A DNA stretch of 64,000 bases from Paenibacillus selenitireducens (GCF_002021565.1 NZ_MSZX01000002.1:270554-334553), one strand, 5' to 3'; numbered from the stretch's first letter, positions 1-8,796 are shown. A program made the numbers and translations. Notes: generated by a model from the letters alone, not told the origin.

Positions 1-1
1 C

Positions 2-205
2 TCGAATCAATCCGTCTATCAACATGAGCCTTATTGCGAACTCGTAAGTTATAGCATGGATGAGGTCGTAGAAGAAAAAGGCACGGGCATGAAGCATGAA
101 GGTTCCTGTCACGAGAAGACGTTCAATATCTTATCCAAACAAATTGTTCTACATCTAATGATTGAAGTGCTGCAGGTGCAGCAAATTCCATTGCAGCAAC
201 ACTAA
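2..205 (+). CDS. Spore-coat-like protein, C-terminal end only (cut by window edge)
   Basis: The frame starting at base 2 is open to a TAA at 203-205 and encodes about 67 residues. They match the C-terminus of the next gene: both have a PYCELV motif, a His/Glu/Lys-rich linker, and an ending of the form IVLHxxxxxLQxQQ. The two genes share the stretch coding for PYCEL almost base for base. It is therefore the tail of a tandem paralogue whose start lies left of the window. Function is inferred only through that paralogue. Confidence 0.75.
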   Translation, partial: SNQSVYQHEPYCELVSYSMDEVVEEKGTGMKHEGSCHEKTFNILSKQIVLHLMIEVLQVQQIPLQQH

Positions 206-377
206 CTCTATAAAAAATGGGGAAGTTCATCAGGACAAAGCGCGGATGCATAATCTTCTGGACCTTAATATTAATAGTATAAAGACATGAAGGGAGGGAT
301 GCAGTAAGCACCTGACATCTAGATTTTGATGTTACCCTATCATGTATAAAGCTATTATTTCGAGGAGGTTTAATTGA

Positions 378-1187
378 ATGTATAACGAGAGTAAAGGTTC
401 CGAAAACAAGTCTCTTCCGAAACCACAGAATTTTGACTGTCATGTAAAAAGTGAAACATTATCGGAAAGCTCCAATGTTGACAGAACACCAAGAAACACA
501 ATCAAAGTCCCTGTTGTATTGTCTGAACCCGAAGTGCAAATTTGTGTAGAGAGCACGATTTGGTTAGATAAGCCAGCACTTGAAATCAAACGTGTATTGA
601 AAGATGTATTCATCGATCAATGCCGGTTGATCGCAACAGATATCGACCATGAAACAAATACAGTGAACAGAGGTAAACTATTCTTGTTCGGTCATATTCG
701 TAAGAACATTGAATATGCTGCTCTAGACCATGAAAAACATGATGGTAAACATGACTGCAAACATGATGACAGACATGAAGGCACCTGTGTACATGGAAAT
801 ATCCGTCACAACACTGTTTGCGTAGATTTCGAAGCCTGTACGCCAATTGACTTTACTTGCTCTTCTTTCAAACCTGACCTTGCGCCAGTAGCCAAAAAAT
901 CGTTTGAATTCTTGGATAAAGACGGTCATAGCCCGAACTTAGCCATCAAACAATTCCATAATGAAGTTTTCTATAATGAACTTCCTTATTGCGAACTCGT
1001 ACATGCACGTTTTGACGAAATTGACTTCGGATTCAAGAAACACCATGATCATCATGGAGAACATGGCCATGAAGAGCGGAAAGAAAACGAATGCGATTTG
1101 GATAAAACATTCCAAAAAGTCAAAGAAAAAATCGTACTTCACGTTACAGTGAAATTGCTTCAAATCCAACAAGTACGCATTGGCTAA
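378..1187 (+). CDS. Probable spore coat/outer-layer protein, SPOCS-like, histidine-rich
   Basis: The 269-residue protein has no signal peptide or membrane segment. A GAGGAGG ribosome binding site lies about 8 bases before the ATG. Residues about 50-160 and 190-269 look like two copies of a beta-rich module related to SPOCS/DUF3794 domains of SipL and spore coat proteins: VVLSEPEVQICVES, a hydrophobic KLFLFGHI strand, then VDFEACTPIDFT. This family link is by eye and uncertain. Two His/Asp/Lys-rich inserts (about residues 117-137 and 220-235) contain repeated KHD and HHDHHGEHGH units and could bind metal. A tandem paralogue ends just upstream, and the spore glycan cluster starts just downstream, which fits a spore envelope role. 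Confidence 0.6.
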   Translation: MYNESKGSENKSLPKPQNFDCHVKSETLSESSNVDRTPRNTIKVPVVLSEPEVQICVESTIWLDKPALEIKRVLKDVFIDQCRLIATDIDHETNTVNRGKLFLFGHIRKNIEYAALDHEKHDGKHDCKHDDRHEGTCVHGNIRHNTVCVDFEACTPIDFTCSSFKPDLAPVAKKSFEFLDKDGHSPNLAIKQFHNEVFYNELPYCELVHARFDEIDFGFKKHHDHHGEHGHEERKENECDLDKTFQKVKEKIVLHVTVKLLQIQQVRIG

Positions 1188-1213
1188 TCATTTGTAGAAC
1201 GGAAAGACGGGAT

Positions 1214-1242
1214 GACGAGTTGATCGTTGTCTCGTCTTTTTT
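1214..1242 (+). terminator. Intrinsic terminator after the coat-like gene
   Basis: GACGAG (1214-1219) pairs with CTCGTC (1231-1236) across an 11-base loop and is followed by six T. It separates the coat-like gene from the glycan cluster. Confidence 0.7.
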
Positions 1243-1265
1243 GTTGGGGACGGAATAGACGTCTA

Positions 1266-1295
1266 TACCCCATCCCTATGAACGCGCATATACTA
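1266..1295 (+). promoter_or_regulatory. Sigma-K-like promoter of the first glycan unit
   Basis: TACC at 1266-1269 is followed by 16 bases and then GCATATACTA at 1286-1295. This matches the Bacillus sigma-K consensus (mACm, 16-17 bp, gcATAnnnTA) almost completely. It lies 55 bases before the proposed start of the first glycan gene. Functional assignment is inferred. Confidence 0.5.
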
Positions 1296-1349
1296 TTTCA
1301 TTGATGGTTTTGAAGGGTGAAACGCCTTAACTAAGGGGAGGGATCTCAC

Positions 1350-2384
1350 ATCAAAACGGCTGTCTTTTCCGTTGCTCAGAAGCTGCAATGGCCTAATATA
1401 TCTTTATCATTGAATCTAATCCGCGCATACCATCCAGATTGGGATTATTATGTTTTATTTGCGGAATCGCAAGAAATTGGCATCCCCACCCATGACTTGG
1501 ATGGAAACATTGTAATTCGCCCTTTTACTCCATTGGATGTAGTCGCCAAGACACCGACACGTAAGGACGACACCTATGGAATACCTGAAATGTTTCATTG
1601 GTTGCAGGTACAGGAGCAGTATACGAACGTCATCTATTTGGATGTAGAAAGTTACGTATGCGATCCATTAACAGAAGTAACGGAAGCATTGCAACAGGGG
1701 ATGAACATGGTTGTCGTTTCGAACCCCAAGCGACCCTATTGCATCTTGATGCTGGCACTATCCAACCAGATCAATGTAGGTGTACACCTACAGAAGTGGA
1801 GAAGCGAAGGGATTCAGGAGTTCATCCGCAGTGTTTCGAACAAGCTGGAAATTCAGCAGCCGAGATATCAATTCAATTTAGGTGATGATGATGGGTCAGG
1901 GCTCGAATATATTACTGGACAAATTTTTATCGGAAGTGTGCGTCTGGCGCTGTTTCATACCCAGTGGATTCGAGATCGTCTCTTAGAGACCGATTTATCC
2001 CAGAATAATTATCAGCATTTGATTTATGCCCGAAAATATGAAATGTTTCTCAACCAAGTTTGTCTTGATATTCATAAGTATAGAGGTATTGGCGGTGAAA
2101 ACCCTTTGTTGCATAGTCCGATATTTCTATCCAAACAAGCACGATTTGCAGATGGACCATCGAATCAGCCGCTCATTACGCCTATTATGGCTATGATTTG
2201 GGAGATGAGGAGTGATTTACAGGCTGCCTTTCGAGATCCATGGGGCTATCATCGTAAAATATTCTGTCAATGGTTTGTTATTTATGCACCGCATGAATAC
2301 CAATTTACAGCGGATTATATTCAACCTGTCCAATCCTCACTGCCTCAGTTGAGATTTTGGAACATGGGGCAGAAGGGAAGATAA
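1350..2384 (+). CDS. GT-A-fold glycosyltransferase-like protein, possible AUC start
   Basis: This is a soluble protein of about 344 residues resembling the nucleotide-sugar transferases that begin KTAVFS...HHPDWDYYVL. The YLDVESYVCDPL segment sits where the metal-binding DxD of GT-A enzymes is expected but lacks a perfect DxD. The first conventional start is TTG at 1410, which would delete the first beta-strand and has no ribosome binding site. In the same frame ATC at 1350 gives IKTAVFSVAQ and sits 8 bases after AGGGGAGG (1334-1341), so an ATC start, or an ATG mutated to ATC, is likely. It is the first gene of a unit and ends 6 bases before the next start. Acceptor and donor are unknown. Confidence 0.6.
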   Translation: MKTAVFSVAQKLQWPNISLSLNLIRAYHPDWDYYVLFAESQEIGIPTHDLDGNIVIRPFTPLDVVAKTPTRKDDTYGIPEMFHWLQVQEQYTNVIYLDVESYVCDPLTEVTEALQQGMNMVVVSNPKRPYCILMLALSNQINVGVHLQKWRSEGIQEFIRSVSNKLEIQQPRYQFNLGDDDGSGLEYITGQIFIGSVRLALFHTQWIRDRLLETDLSQNNYQHLIYARKYEMFLNQVCLDIHKYRGIGGENPLLHSPIFLSKQARFADGPSNQPLITPIMAMIWEMRSDLQAAFRDPWGYHRKIFCQWFVIYAPHEYQFTADYIQPVQSSLPQLRFWNMGQKGR

Positions 2385-2390
2385 CCTACG

Positions 2391-3524
2391 ATGAATTTCT
2401 CTGGGATCTATTGGATGGGTCCGGTATTTGATATGAGCGGATACGGGAACGTGTCTCGAAATTATATTAAGGCAGTGAAGTCGGCAGGCATTCCCGTGTT
2501 TATTCATCCCACCGGAGAGTATCACGCTCAAATCGATCATGGAACAAGACAATGGTTGCAGCAAGCATCAACCTCTGCGATTGGTGATCGGGTCATCTTT
2601 ATTCGGCACGGACTCCCAGAAATATTTGATCAACATTTTGATATTCCAAATGTCGTGAAAAACGTAGGTGTCACATTATTCGAAACAGATCGGATTCCGA
2701 CAAGTTGGGTAGCTCTCTGCAATCAAATGGATGAGATATGGGTACCCAGTCAATTCAATTACAAGACATTTTCCCAAAGCGGGGTATTGCCTAATAAATT
2801 GAAGGTTGTTCCCTATGGAATTGATGTTTCCGTATATAATCCTGAACGACCGTATTACAAGTATAAGGCAGAGGGTCTCACGCAATCGTTTCTTTTTACG
2901 TATGTATTCGGATTTGATTTTCGAAAAGGATATGATCTGTTGATTCAAGCGTTCTGCGAAGAGTTTGCAGTCAATGAACCTGTGGGACTTATCTTAAAAG
3001 TCTATATTCACAGCGGACATTCAACCGAATATGTGATGGGAGAAATCGCTTCATGCATTCCTCCCGAACGATTCCAAAAGCAGGTTTTTGTTGTGTTGGA
3101 GTCACACACCCATGATCAATTAATTAGCTTGTATCGCAGCACAGATGTATATATATCGATGGATCGTGCAAGCGGCTGGGGAATGCCGGTCATGGAAGCG
3201 ATGGCCTTAGGTGTACCAACTATAGCTATACGCTCCGGAGGCGCTGCTGAATTTATGAATGACAGCAACAGCTTTCTCATCGAACCGGAGGATCGGCTCA
3301 TCCCCGTCTCTGAAAAGCTTCAATTATCGAGGCCGGCATATTATCAGGGACATCATTGGATTGATGTGAAAGTCAGCAACGTCAGGAACGTCATGAGAGA
3401 AGCCTATGGCAATCCTATGAAAAGAGAAAAAGTCGCTAGGCAAGCGGCCTACGACATGCATACGAAATATTCGCCCCAAAGAATAGGTACGATAATAAAG
3501 AGTTTACTCCTATCTACCGATTAA
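2391..3524 (+). CDS. GT4-type glycosyltransferase
   Basis: The 377-residue protein is GT-B fold. The N-terminal half has a glycine-rich GPVFDMSGYGNVSRNY loop. The C-terminal half has KVVPYGIDVSVYNP, FDFRKGYDLLIQAF, and the GT4 donor-site block SGWGMPVMEAMALGVPTIA, where the E of VMEA is the usual E of the EX7E motif. No membrane segment is visible, so it is cytoplasmic and probably adds a hexose or deoxyhexose to the spore glycan. It follows the previous gene after 6 bases and shares its transcript. Donor sugar cannot be read from sequence. Confidence 0.85.
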   Translation: MNFSGIYWMGPVFDMSGYGNVSRNYIKAVKSAGIPVFIHPTGEYHAQIDHGTRQWLQQASTSAIGDRVIFIRHGLPEIFDQHFDIPNVVKNVGVTLFETDRIPTSWVALCNQMDEIWVPSQFNYKTFSQSGVLPNKLKVVPYGIDVSVYNPERPYYKYKAEGLTQSFLFTYVFGFDFRKGYDLLIQAFCEEFAVNEPVGLILKVYIHSGHSTEYVMGEIASCIPPERFQKQVFVVLESHTHDQLISLYRSTDVYISMDRASGWGMPVMEAMALGVPTIAIRSGGAAEFMNDSNSFLIEPEDRLIPVSEKLQLSRPAYYQGHHWIDVKVSNVRNVMREAYGNPMKREKVARQAAYDMHTKYSPQRIGTIIKSLLLSTD

Positions 3525-3581
3525 ATGGGGTTGCATACCATTCTTGATGGGGTTTGCCGCCCCAATTCTTTTGATGCAAGT

Positions 3582-3610
3582 CACTTCTATTCTGAATGAA
3601 GAATATAGTA
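3582..3610 (+). promoter_or_regulatory. Sigma-K-like promoter before the C-methyltransferase unit
   Basis: CACT (3582-3585) is followed by 15 bases and then GAATATAGTA (3601-3610), fitting AC-N15-ATAnnnTA. It is 64 bases before the proposed start. A weak GC hairpin (TGGGG 3548-3552 / CCCCA 3560-3564) just upstream may end the previous transcript. Confidence 0.4.
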
Positions 3611-3673
3611 GTCAAATAAGGAAGAGAAGAGTTTTTGTATATGGAGCTAGGCTATGGCAGGAAGGGGGCTGTT

Positions 3674-4909
3674 ATGAGTCAAAGGGTATGTCGTTTCTGT
3701 TCATGTTCGGAGTTGCATAGTTTTGTCGATCTTGGGTTAACCCCGTTATCTAACTCATTTGTGCATGCGTCAAATTTGGACAAATATGAGGTGTTCTATC
3801 CACTTCACACGTATATTTGTCAAGCTTGTCTATTAGTACAACTAGAACAATACGAGTCTCCTACAGAGATTTTCTCGGAGTATGCTTATTTCAGTTCATA
3901 TTCAGATAGTTGGTTGCAGCATACCAAAGAATATACGATGCGAATGATATCGACTTTAGGCTTGGACCCGCATTCCAGCGTAATTGAAATTGCTAGCAAT
4001 GACGGTTATTTATTGCAATATTTTTTAGAGCATGAAATACCTGTCCTAGGAATCGAGCCGGCCCAAAATGTTGCTAAAAAAGCGGTAGAGAAAGGCATAC
4101 CCACGGTTACAGAATTTTTTGGAAGCGAACTCGCCCTTCAATTACGTCATCGCGGTTATGCTGCGGACCTGTTAATCGGAAATAATGTGCTTGCGCATGT
4201 ACCGAATTTAAATGACTTTGTTACAGGGCTAAAAATTCTCCTTGGCGAACAAGGCGTGATTACGATGGAATTCCCGCATATGCTGCGTTTTATGCAAGGC
4301 AATCAATTTGATACGATCTATCATGAGCATTTCTCCTATTTTTCACTTCAGACCGCTAGAACGGTTTTTTCCTATTTTGGACTTGAAATGTATGATGCCG
4401 AAGAACTACCGACCCATGGAGGATCCTTAAGAATTTATGCCAAACATCAGGACGATGGTTCGAAACTCGATACGGGTCGTGTAGAACAAATCATCGAGCA
4501 AGAACAGGCAGCGGGCCTAGATTCGATTCCAACATATCAAGCTTTTTCACACAAGGTAACCCAAATGAAACGGGATATTTTACATTTTTTAATTCAAAAA
4601 AAAAATGCAGGAAAAACGATTGTTGGATACGGAGCCGCGGCGAAAGGAAATACGTTGATAAATAGCTGCGGCATCGGGAAAGACTTCTTGGCATATGTCG
4701 TAGATAAGAATCCTTATAAGCAGGGGCTATTCTTGCCGGGTTCCCGCATCCCCGTCTATTCTCCAGATAAGATAAAGGAAACCAAACCGGATTATGTTCT
4801 GATTCTGCCCTGGAATATTACAGCTGAGATTATGGCTCAGACGGAATATATTCGGGCTTGGGGCGGCCAATGGATTGTACCTATTCCTGAAGTGAAGGTC
4901 ATCCCATGA
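3674..4909 (+). CDS. Sugar C-methyltransferase-type SAM enzyme (Methyltransf_13/14 architecture)
   Basis: From ATG 3674 the protein has about 411 residues. A GGAAGGGGG ribosome binding site makes this start better than the upstream in-frame ATG at 3635. The N-terminus has a zinc-type module (CRFCSC...CQACLL). A class I SAM fold follows (VIEIASNDGYLLQYF, GIEP, NNVLAHVPN), with an FxxxYHEHFSYFS segment and a C-terminal GYGAAAKGNTLINS domain. This order is that of TylC3/NovU-like enzymes that methylate a ring carbon of a 4-keto-6-deoxy sugar nucleotide. It overlaps the epimerase-like gene by 4 bases, so the two probably act on one intermediate, plausibly from the neighbouring rfbF/rfbG pathway. 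Substrate is inferred. Confidence 0.8.
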   Translation: MSQRVCRFCSCSELHSFVDLGLTPLSNSFVHASNLDKYEVFYPLHTYICQACLLVQLEQYESPTEIFSEYAYFSSYSDSWLQHTKEYTMRMISTLGLDPHSSVIEIASNDGYLLQYFLEHEIPVLGIEPAQNVAKKAVEKGIPTVTEFFGSELALQLRHRGYAADLLIGNNVLAHVPNLNDFVTGLKILLGEQGVITMEFPHMLRFMQGNQFDTIYHEHFSYFSLQTARTVFSYFGLEMYDAEELPTHGGSLRIYAKHQDDGSKLDTGRVEQIIEQEQAAGLDSIPTYQAFSHKVTQMKRDILHFLIQKKNAGKTIVGYGAAAKGNTLINSCGIGKDFLAYVVDKNPYKQGLFLPGSRIPVYSPDKIKETKPDYVLILPWNITAEIMAQTEYIRAWGGQWIVPIPEVKVIP

Positions 4910-5436
4910 TCTTCAGGGAGACACCTTTCATAGGTTTATATCTCATAGAATTAGAGCCCATTGAAGATGAAAGAGGATCTTTTACGAGAACGTTTTGCAG
5001 CGAGGAATTTCGTCTTCATGGGATCAATCCCCATGTCGCGCAATGTAATTTGTCTTACAATCGCAAGCGGGGAACCATTCGGGGGATGCACTATCAGCTG
5101 CCCCCTTATGAAGAGGTGAAGCTGGTTCGTTGTACTCAGGGGGCCATCCAGGATGTTGTCATTGATTTGCGTCCGGAATCTCCTACTTACGGTCAGTGGT
5201 ATACCACAGAATTGAACAAGCATAATCATAAGATGCTATACATTCCTGAGGGGTTCGCGCATGGTTTTCAATCTTTGTTAGATGACACGGAGGTGTTCTA
5301 CCAAATGAGCCGTGCTTTTGTTGCAGAAGCAGCTGCCGGCATTCGATGGAACGACCCTTCTTTTCGGATTACATGGCCGCTGCCCTGTTGCGTTATTTCG
5401 AATAAAGATCAGAACTATCCGGATTATGCGCTATGA
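4906..5436 (+). CDS. dTDP-4-dehydrorhamnose 3,5-epimerase-like protein (RmlC family)
   Basis: The 176-residue cupin has typical RmlC length. It carries DERGSFTRTF near residue 21, RGMHYQ with the family's catalytic His, VVIDLRPESPTYG, PEGFAHGFQ, and FYQMS with the usual Tyr. It overlaps the preceding methyltransferase by ATGA, so translation is coupled. No rmlA, rmlB or rmlD is present, so a dTDP-rhamnose role is unlikely. An epimerase acting on a 4-keto-6-deoxy sugar from CDP-glucose or GDP-mannose is more plausible. Confidence 0.85.
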   Translation: MIFRETPFIGLYLIELEPIEDERGSFTRTFCSEEFRLHGINPHVAQCNLSYNRKRGTIRGMHYQLPPYEEVKLVRCTQGAIQDVVIDLRPESPTYGQWYTTELNKHNHKMLYIPEGFAHGFQSLLDDTEVFYQMSRAFVAEAAAGIRWNDPSFRITWPLPCCVISNKDQNYPDYAL

Positions 5437-5463
5437 ATGAATTCAAATGAAGGAGGGACATTC

Positions 5464-6642
5464 ATGACAATGATCAATTGTCCAGTTTGTGAAAGTACTC
5501 AAACGAAGCCCTTTTTATTGCGAAATCATGTCCCTGTTCACCAGAATATCGTGTTCGACCATCAAGAACATGCTGTAGATATGGTACGCGGTGAATTATC
5601 CTTATTCCTGTGTAATCAGTGTGGGTTCGTATTCAACGCTTCTTTCGACGACACGAAGTTAAATTACAGCTCAATGTACAATAACATACAGGAGTATTCA
5701 TCAACTTTTCATCAATACACCGATGAACTTGTCGATCGTATATTGAATAATCTTCCGCATGCCAGCAGCACGATCGTGGAGGTAGGCTGCGGCAAAGGAC
5801 ACTTTCTAAATAAATTATTTACCCGGAATCAAGCGATTAAGGGTTATGGATTTGATCCAAGTTATGAGGGGGATGAGATTCTTCATGAAGGACGTTTAGT
5901 GTTTATGAAAGACTTCTATGGTCCCTCCTATGAACATATTCAGGCAGATGTCGTGATTTGCCGGCACGTTATTGAGCATATCCAGCAACCTGTAGAGCTC
6001 CTTGCGACGATTAGAGAAGCGCTGCGAAACTCTCCGAATGCCCGCGTATACTTTGAAACGCCTTGCGTGGAATGGATTTTTCGAAATACGGTTGTCTGGG
6101 ATTTCTTTTATGAACATTGTTCTTATTTCTCCATTCCTTCATTAACCATGACCTTTGAGCGAGCTGGATATCAGGTAGAAAGGTATCAGCATGTTTTCCA
6201 AGGACAGTATTTATGGTTCGAAGCTGTAGTTGATCATACAGGGCCGAAAGGACAAAGGTTTATCGATCCAGCTTCGGTTCTTGCGTTAGCTGACCAATAC
6301 TTGATACGCGAGAACATGATGAAGGAGCGGTGGGCGACAGCACTTGAGCACGCATTAACAGAAGGAGATGTGGCGGTTTGGGGAGCCGGCGCTAAAGGGG
6401 TTACATTTGCGAATTTATTTGATCCATTGAACAAAAAAATTACATGCTACGTGGATTTGAACCCCAGCAAACAAGGGCGGTTCCTTCCGGGATCAGGACA
6501 TCCCATACTACATTATCATTCGTTGCGATCGGAGAAGATTCGTTATGTATTCCTTATGAATCCTAATTATCGAGAGGAAGTTGAAGCTTTGATCAAGGAA
6601 CATCAACTGTGCCCTACGTTAGTCGATTTGGGAAAGGAATGA
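5464..6642 (+). CDS. Second zinc-module SAM methyltransferase, sugar-modifying
   Basis: The ATG at 5464 lies 7 bases after AAGGAGGG, so I prefer it to the in-frame ATG at 5437; the product is about 392 residues. It has the same layout as the gene at 3674: CPVC...CNQCGF zinc-type cysteines, a SAM site at IVEVGCGKGHFLNKL, HVIEHIQQP, and a C-terminal AVWGAGAKGVTFANLF domain of Methyltransf_14 type. The two are paralogues that diverge strongly, which suggests two different methylation steps or substrates. It ends the + strand unit before a strong bidirectional terminator. Confidence 0.8.
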   Translation: MTMINCPVCESTQTKPFLLRNHVPVHQNIVFDHQEHAVDMVRGELSLFLCNQCGFVFNASFDDTKLNYSSMYNNIQEYSSTFHQYTDELVDRILNNLPHASSTIVEVGCGKGHFLNKLFTRNQAIKGYGFDPSYEGDEILHEGRLVFMKDFYGPSYEHIQADVVICRHVIEHIQQPVELLATIREALRNSPNARVYFETPCVEWIFRNTVVWDFFYEHCSYFSIPSLTMTFERAGYQVERYQHVFQGQYLWFEAVVDHTGPKGQRFIDPASVLALADQYLIRENMMKERWATALEHALTEGDVAVWGAGAKGVTFANLFDPLNKKITCYVDLNPSKQGRFLPGSGHPILHYHSLRSEKIRYVFLMNPNYREEVEALIKEHQLCPTLVDLGKE

Positions 6643-6700
6643 AGTGAAGGTTAAAAACTCATGTAGAATCGAGGTATAAAATAATCACAAAGAAGCAACA

Positions 6701-6746
6701 AAAAAGCCCTGCACTTGGCGCGAACAACAAGTTCAGGGCATTTTTT
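6701..6746. terminator. Bidirectional intrinsic terminator
   Basis: GCCCTGCACTTG (6706-6717) pairs with CAAGTTCAGGGC (6728-6739) with one mismatch. It has A's on the left and six T on the right, and serves the convergent units on both strands. Confidence 0.85.
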
Positions 6747-6750
6747 GCTG

Positions 6751-7827
6751 CTATTGGAAATCTGCGATTTGTTTAAGGCAAATTTCTTTGACATCCTGAT
6801 TTTCTTGATAAGCATGAGTCCACTCCAGTATTTTATCTAATGCAGTCTCTAAATTCCAGCGGGGAACCCACCCTAGCTCCGTTTTTGCCCGGGAGCAATC
6901 TAATTTTAGAAATTTAGCTTCATGCGGTCCCGCTTCATTTTGAGCTTCATAAGCAGCATGTGATCCCCAATGCGTACAGAGGTATTGCACTATCCATTCC
7001 ACGGGCTTTGTATCGTGATCCAACGGACCGAAATTCCAACTTTGAGCGAATTTCGGTCCGTTTCCATAGGCTTGCTGCGCTAATTGCAAATAACCTGCTA
7101 AGGGCTCGAGGACATGCTGCCATGGTCTTACGGCTAGTGGATTACGGATTTTGATCGGTTCATGGTTTAATAATGAGCGAATGCAATCCGGGATCAAACG
7201 ATCCGTAGCCCAGTCCCCGCCGCCAATGACATTTCCCGAACGCGCAGAAATTAAGCTAACGCCATGATCCTGAACGTGCTTGGGGTTGAAAAATGAGTGA
7301 CGATAGGAGGCGGTGACGAGCTCTGAGCAAGCTTTGCTGTTGGAATAAGGATCATAACCTCCTAACGGATCATTTTCCCGATACCCCCAAGACCATTCCT
7401 GATTCTCGTAGCATTTATCTGTCGTAACATTGATGATCACTTTCACACGACTCTTCTGGTTTCGAATGAGGGTTCTAACGGCCTCAAAGAGATGAACCGT
7501 TCCCATCACATTGATTTCATAGGTTTCTACGGGATGCTGATAGGATTCTCTTACTAGAGGTTGAGCTGCCATATGAATAATGATATCCGGGTTGGCCTGC
7601 TCGATGGCTTTCTGTAAATGGTCCCGGTCCCGAATATCTGCATATATGGAATGGATGAAGTGATCTATGTGGCATAAATCAAACAGATTCGGTTCGGTCG
7701 GCGGACGAAGCGCGTATCCTGTTACATGAGCGCCGAGCTGATGCAGCCATAAACTGAGCCAGGATCCCTTAAATCCGGTATGACCCGTAATAAATACATT
7801 CTTATGATTCCAAAACATGCGATCCAA
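6751..7827 (-). CDS. rfbG: CDP-glucose 4,6-dehydratase
   Basis: The 358-residue short-chain dehydrogenase has the NAD site GHTGFKGSW near residue 15, MAAQPLVRES, the catalytic YSNSK (YxxxK), NVTTDKCYEN, and RPWQHVLEPLAGYL, all diagnostic of RfbG. It converts CDP-glucose to CDP-4-keto-6-deoxyglucose. The TTG at 7827 follows a GTGGTGAT ribosome binding site; an ATG 9 bases in is an alternative. It starts 7 bases after rfbF, so the pair forms an operon. No CDP-3,6-dideoxyhexose genes (ascC or rfbH type) are nearby, so the product probably feeds the C-methyl or epimerase enzymes. Confidence 0.95.
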   Translation of the reverse strand: MDRMFWNHKNVFITGHTGFKGSWLSLWLHQLGAHVTGYALRPPTEPNLFDLCHIDHFIHSIYADIRDRDHLQKAIEQANPDIIIHMAAQPLVRESYQHPVETYEINVMGTVHLFEAVRTLIRNQKSRVKVIINVTTDKCYENQEWSWGYRENDPLGGYDPYSNSKACSELVTASYRHSFFNPKHVQDHGVSLISARSGNVIGGGDWATDRLIPDCIRSLLNHEPIKIRNPLAVRPWQHVLEPLAGYLQLAQQAYGNGPKFAQSWNFGPLDHDTKPVEWIVQYLCTHWGSHAAYEAQNEAGPHEAKFLKLDCSRAKTELGWVPRWNLETALDKILEWTHAYQENQDVKEICLKQIADFQ

Positions 7828-7834
7828 GGCGAAA

Positions 7835-8608
7835 TCACCACTTTTTCCAGGCTGCTTGCCCTGTAGTCCATAGATTTTCTAATATATTTTTATCCCGCAG
7901 CGTATCCATCGGATGCCAGAATCCATGATGCTTGTAAGCAACAAGCTGCTGATCGTTCACTAAGCTGGATAACGGCTCTTTCTCGAAGCTTGTTTGCTTT
8001 CCTTCAATATAATTGAATACTTCTGGTTGAAGGACAAAGAAACCAGCGTTAATCCACCCTCCATCGCCTTTGGGCTTTTCTTGAAATCCATCTACACGAT
8101 CATCCTCAGCCAATTGCAATACGCCGAATCTGCCATAGGGCTGGGTGGCTGTGATGGTTGCTAGTTTTCCATGTGCTTGGTGAAAAGCTACTAATTTTGC
8201 GATATCAATATCGGAGACGCCATCGCCATAGGTTAACATAAACGGTTCTTGTCCCACGTATTTCTGAATGGATTGAATGCGTCCTCCAGTCATCGTATCT
8301 TTCCCAGTCTCCACTAGCGTTACTTTCCAAGGTTCTGCCGTTTCGTTGTGTATGATGGTCTCGTTCTGGTTATTGAAGTTAAACGTTACGTCGGAACCAT
8401 AGAGATAATAGTTGGCGAAATATTCTTTAATAGAATAGCTTTTATAGCCCAGGCAGATAATGAATTCATTATAGCCGTGATAGGAGTAACCTTTCATAAT
8501 ATGCCATAAAATAGGCTTATCGCCGATTTCAATCATGGGTTTCGGTCTTAAATGGGATTCCTCGCTAATTCTCGTGCCATATCCGCCTGCTAGAATAACC
8601 ACTTTCAC
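7835..8608 (-). CDS. rfbF: Glucose-1-phosphate cytidylyltransferase
   Basis: The 257-residue nucleotidyltransferase has LAGGYGTR at residues 6-13, RPKPMIEIG, GDKPILWHIMKGY, and TYGDGVSD near residue 126. It makes CDP-glucose from CTP and glucose-1-phosphate, the first committed step before RfbG. The GTG start follows GGAGGAG. Full family length, no visible defect. It leads the minus-strand pair and has its own sigma-K-like -10 upstream. Confidence 0.95.
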   Translation of the reverse strand: MKVVILAGGYGTRISEESHLRPKPMIEIGDKPILWHIMKGYSYHGYNEFIICLGYKSYSIKEYFANYYLYGSDVTFNFNNQNETIIHNETAEPWKVTLVETGKDTMTGGRIQSIQKYVGQEPFMLTYGDGVSDIDIAKLVAFHQAHGKLATITATQPYGRFGVLQLAEDDRVDGFQEKPKGDGGWINAGFFVLQPEVFNYIEGKQTSFEKEPLSSLVNDQQLVAYKHHGFWHPMDTLRDKNILENLWTTGQAAWKKW

Positions 8609-8639
8609 CCGAATCTCCTCCTTTATGAAGCGATAATAT

Positions 8640-8649
8640 TATAGTATGC
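8640..8649 (-). promoter_or_regulatory. Sigma-K-like -10 element upstream of rfbF
   Basis: On the minus strand GCATACTATA fits gcATAnnnTA exactly and lies about 30 bases before rfbF. No clear AC lies at the right distance upstream, so only the -10 is supported. Confidence 0.35.
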
Positions 8650-8714
8650 AGCAAGGATTTCATTGAATAGGTTCAAGCCAAGTCGTTAGAAAAGAATTCT
8701 GAAAAAGCAGTGGC

Positions 8715-8751
8715 TTCGCCCAAACCTTATCCTATGGGTCAGCATCTTATA
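8715..8751 (+). promoter_or_regulatory. Conserved promoter block (shared with 12997-13033)
   Basis: The 13-mer TTCGCCCAAACCT (8715-8727), a 14-base spacer and GCATCTTATA (8742-8751) recur in the same arrangement upstream of gmd. AACC-N15-GCATcTtaTA resembles a sigma-K promoter with one -10 mismatch. Confidence 0.45.
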
Positions 8752-8796
8752 TAAAATATTTGGTGCGGAATGGAAATCGTAGAAAGGAAGGTGTTT

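Noticed and set aside
723..1172. Minus-strand ORFs antisense to the coat-like gene
   Set aside because: They only mirror the His/Asp/Lys-rich codons of the real gene and lack ribosome binding sites.
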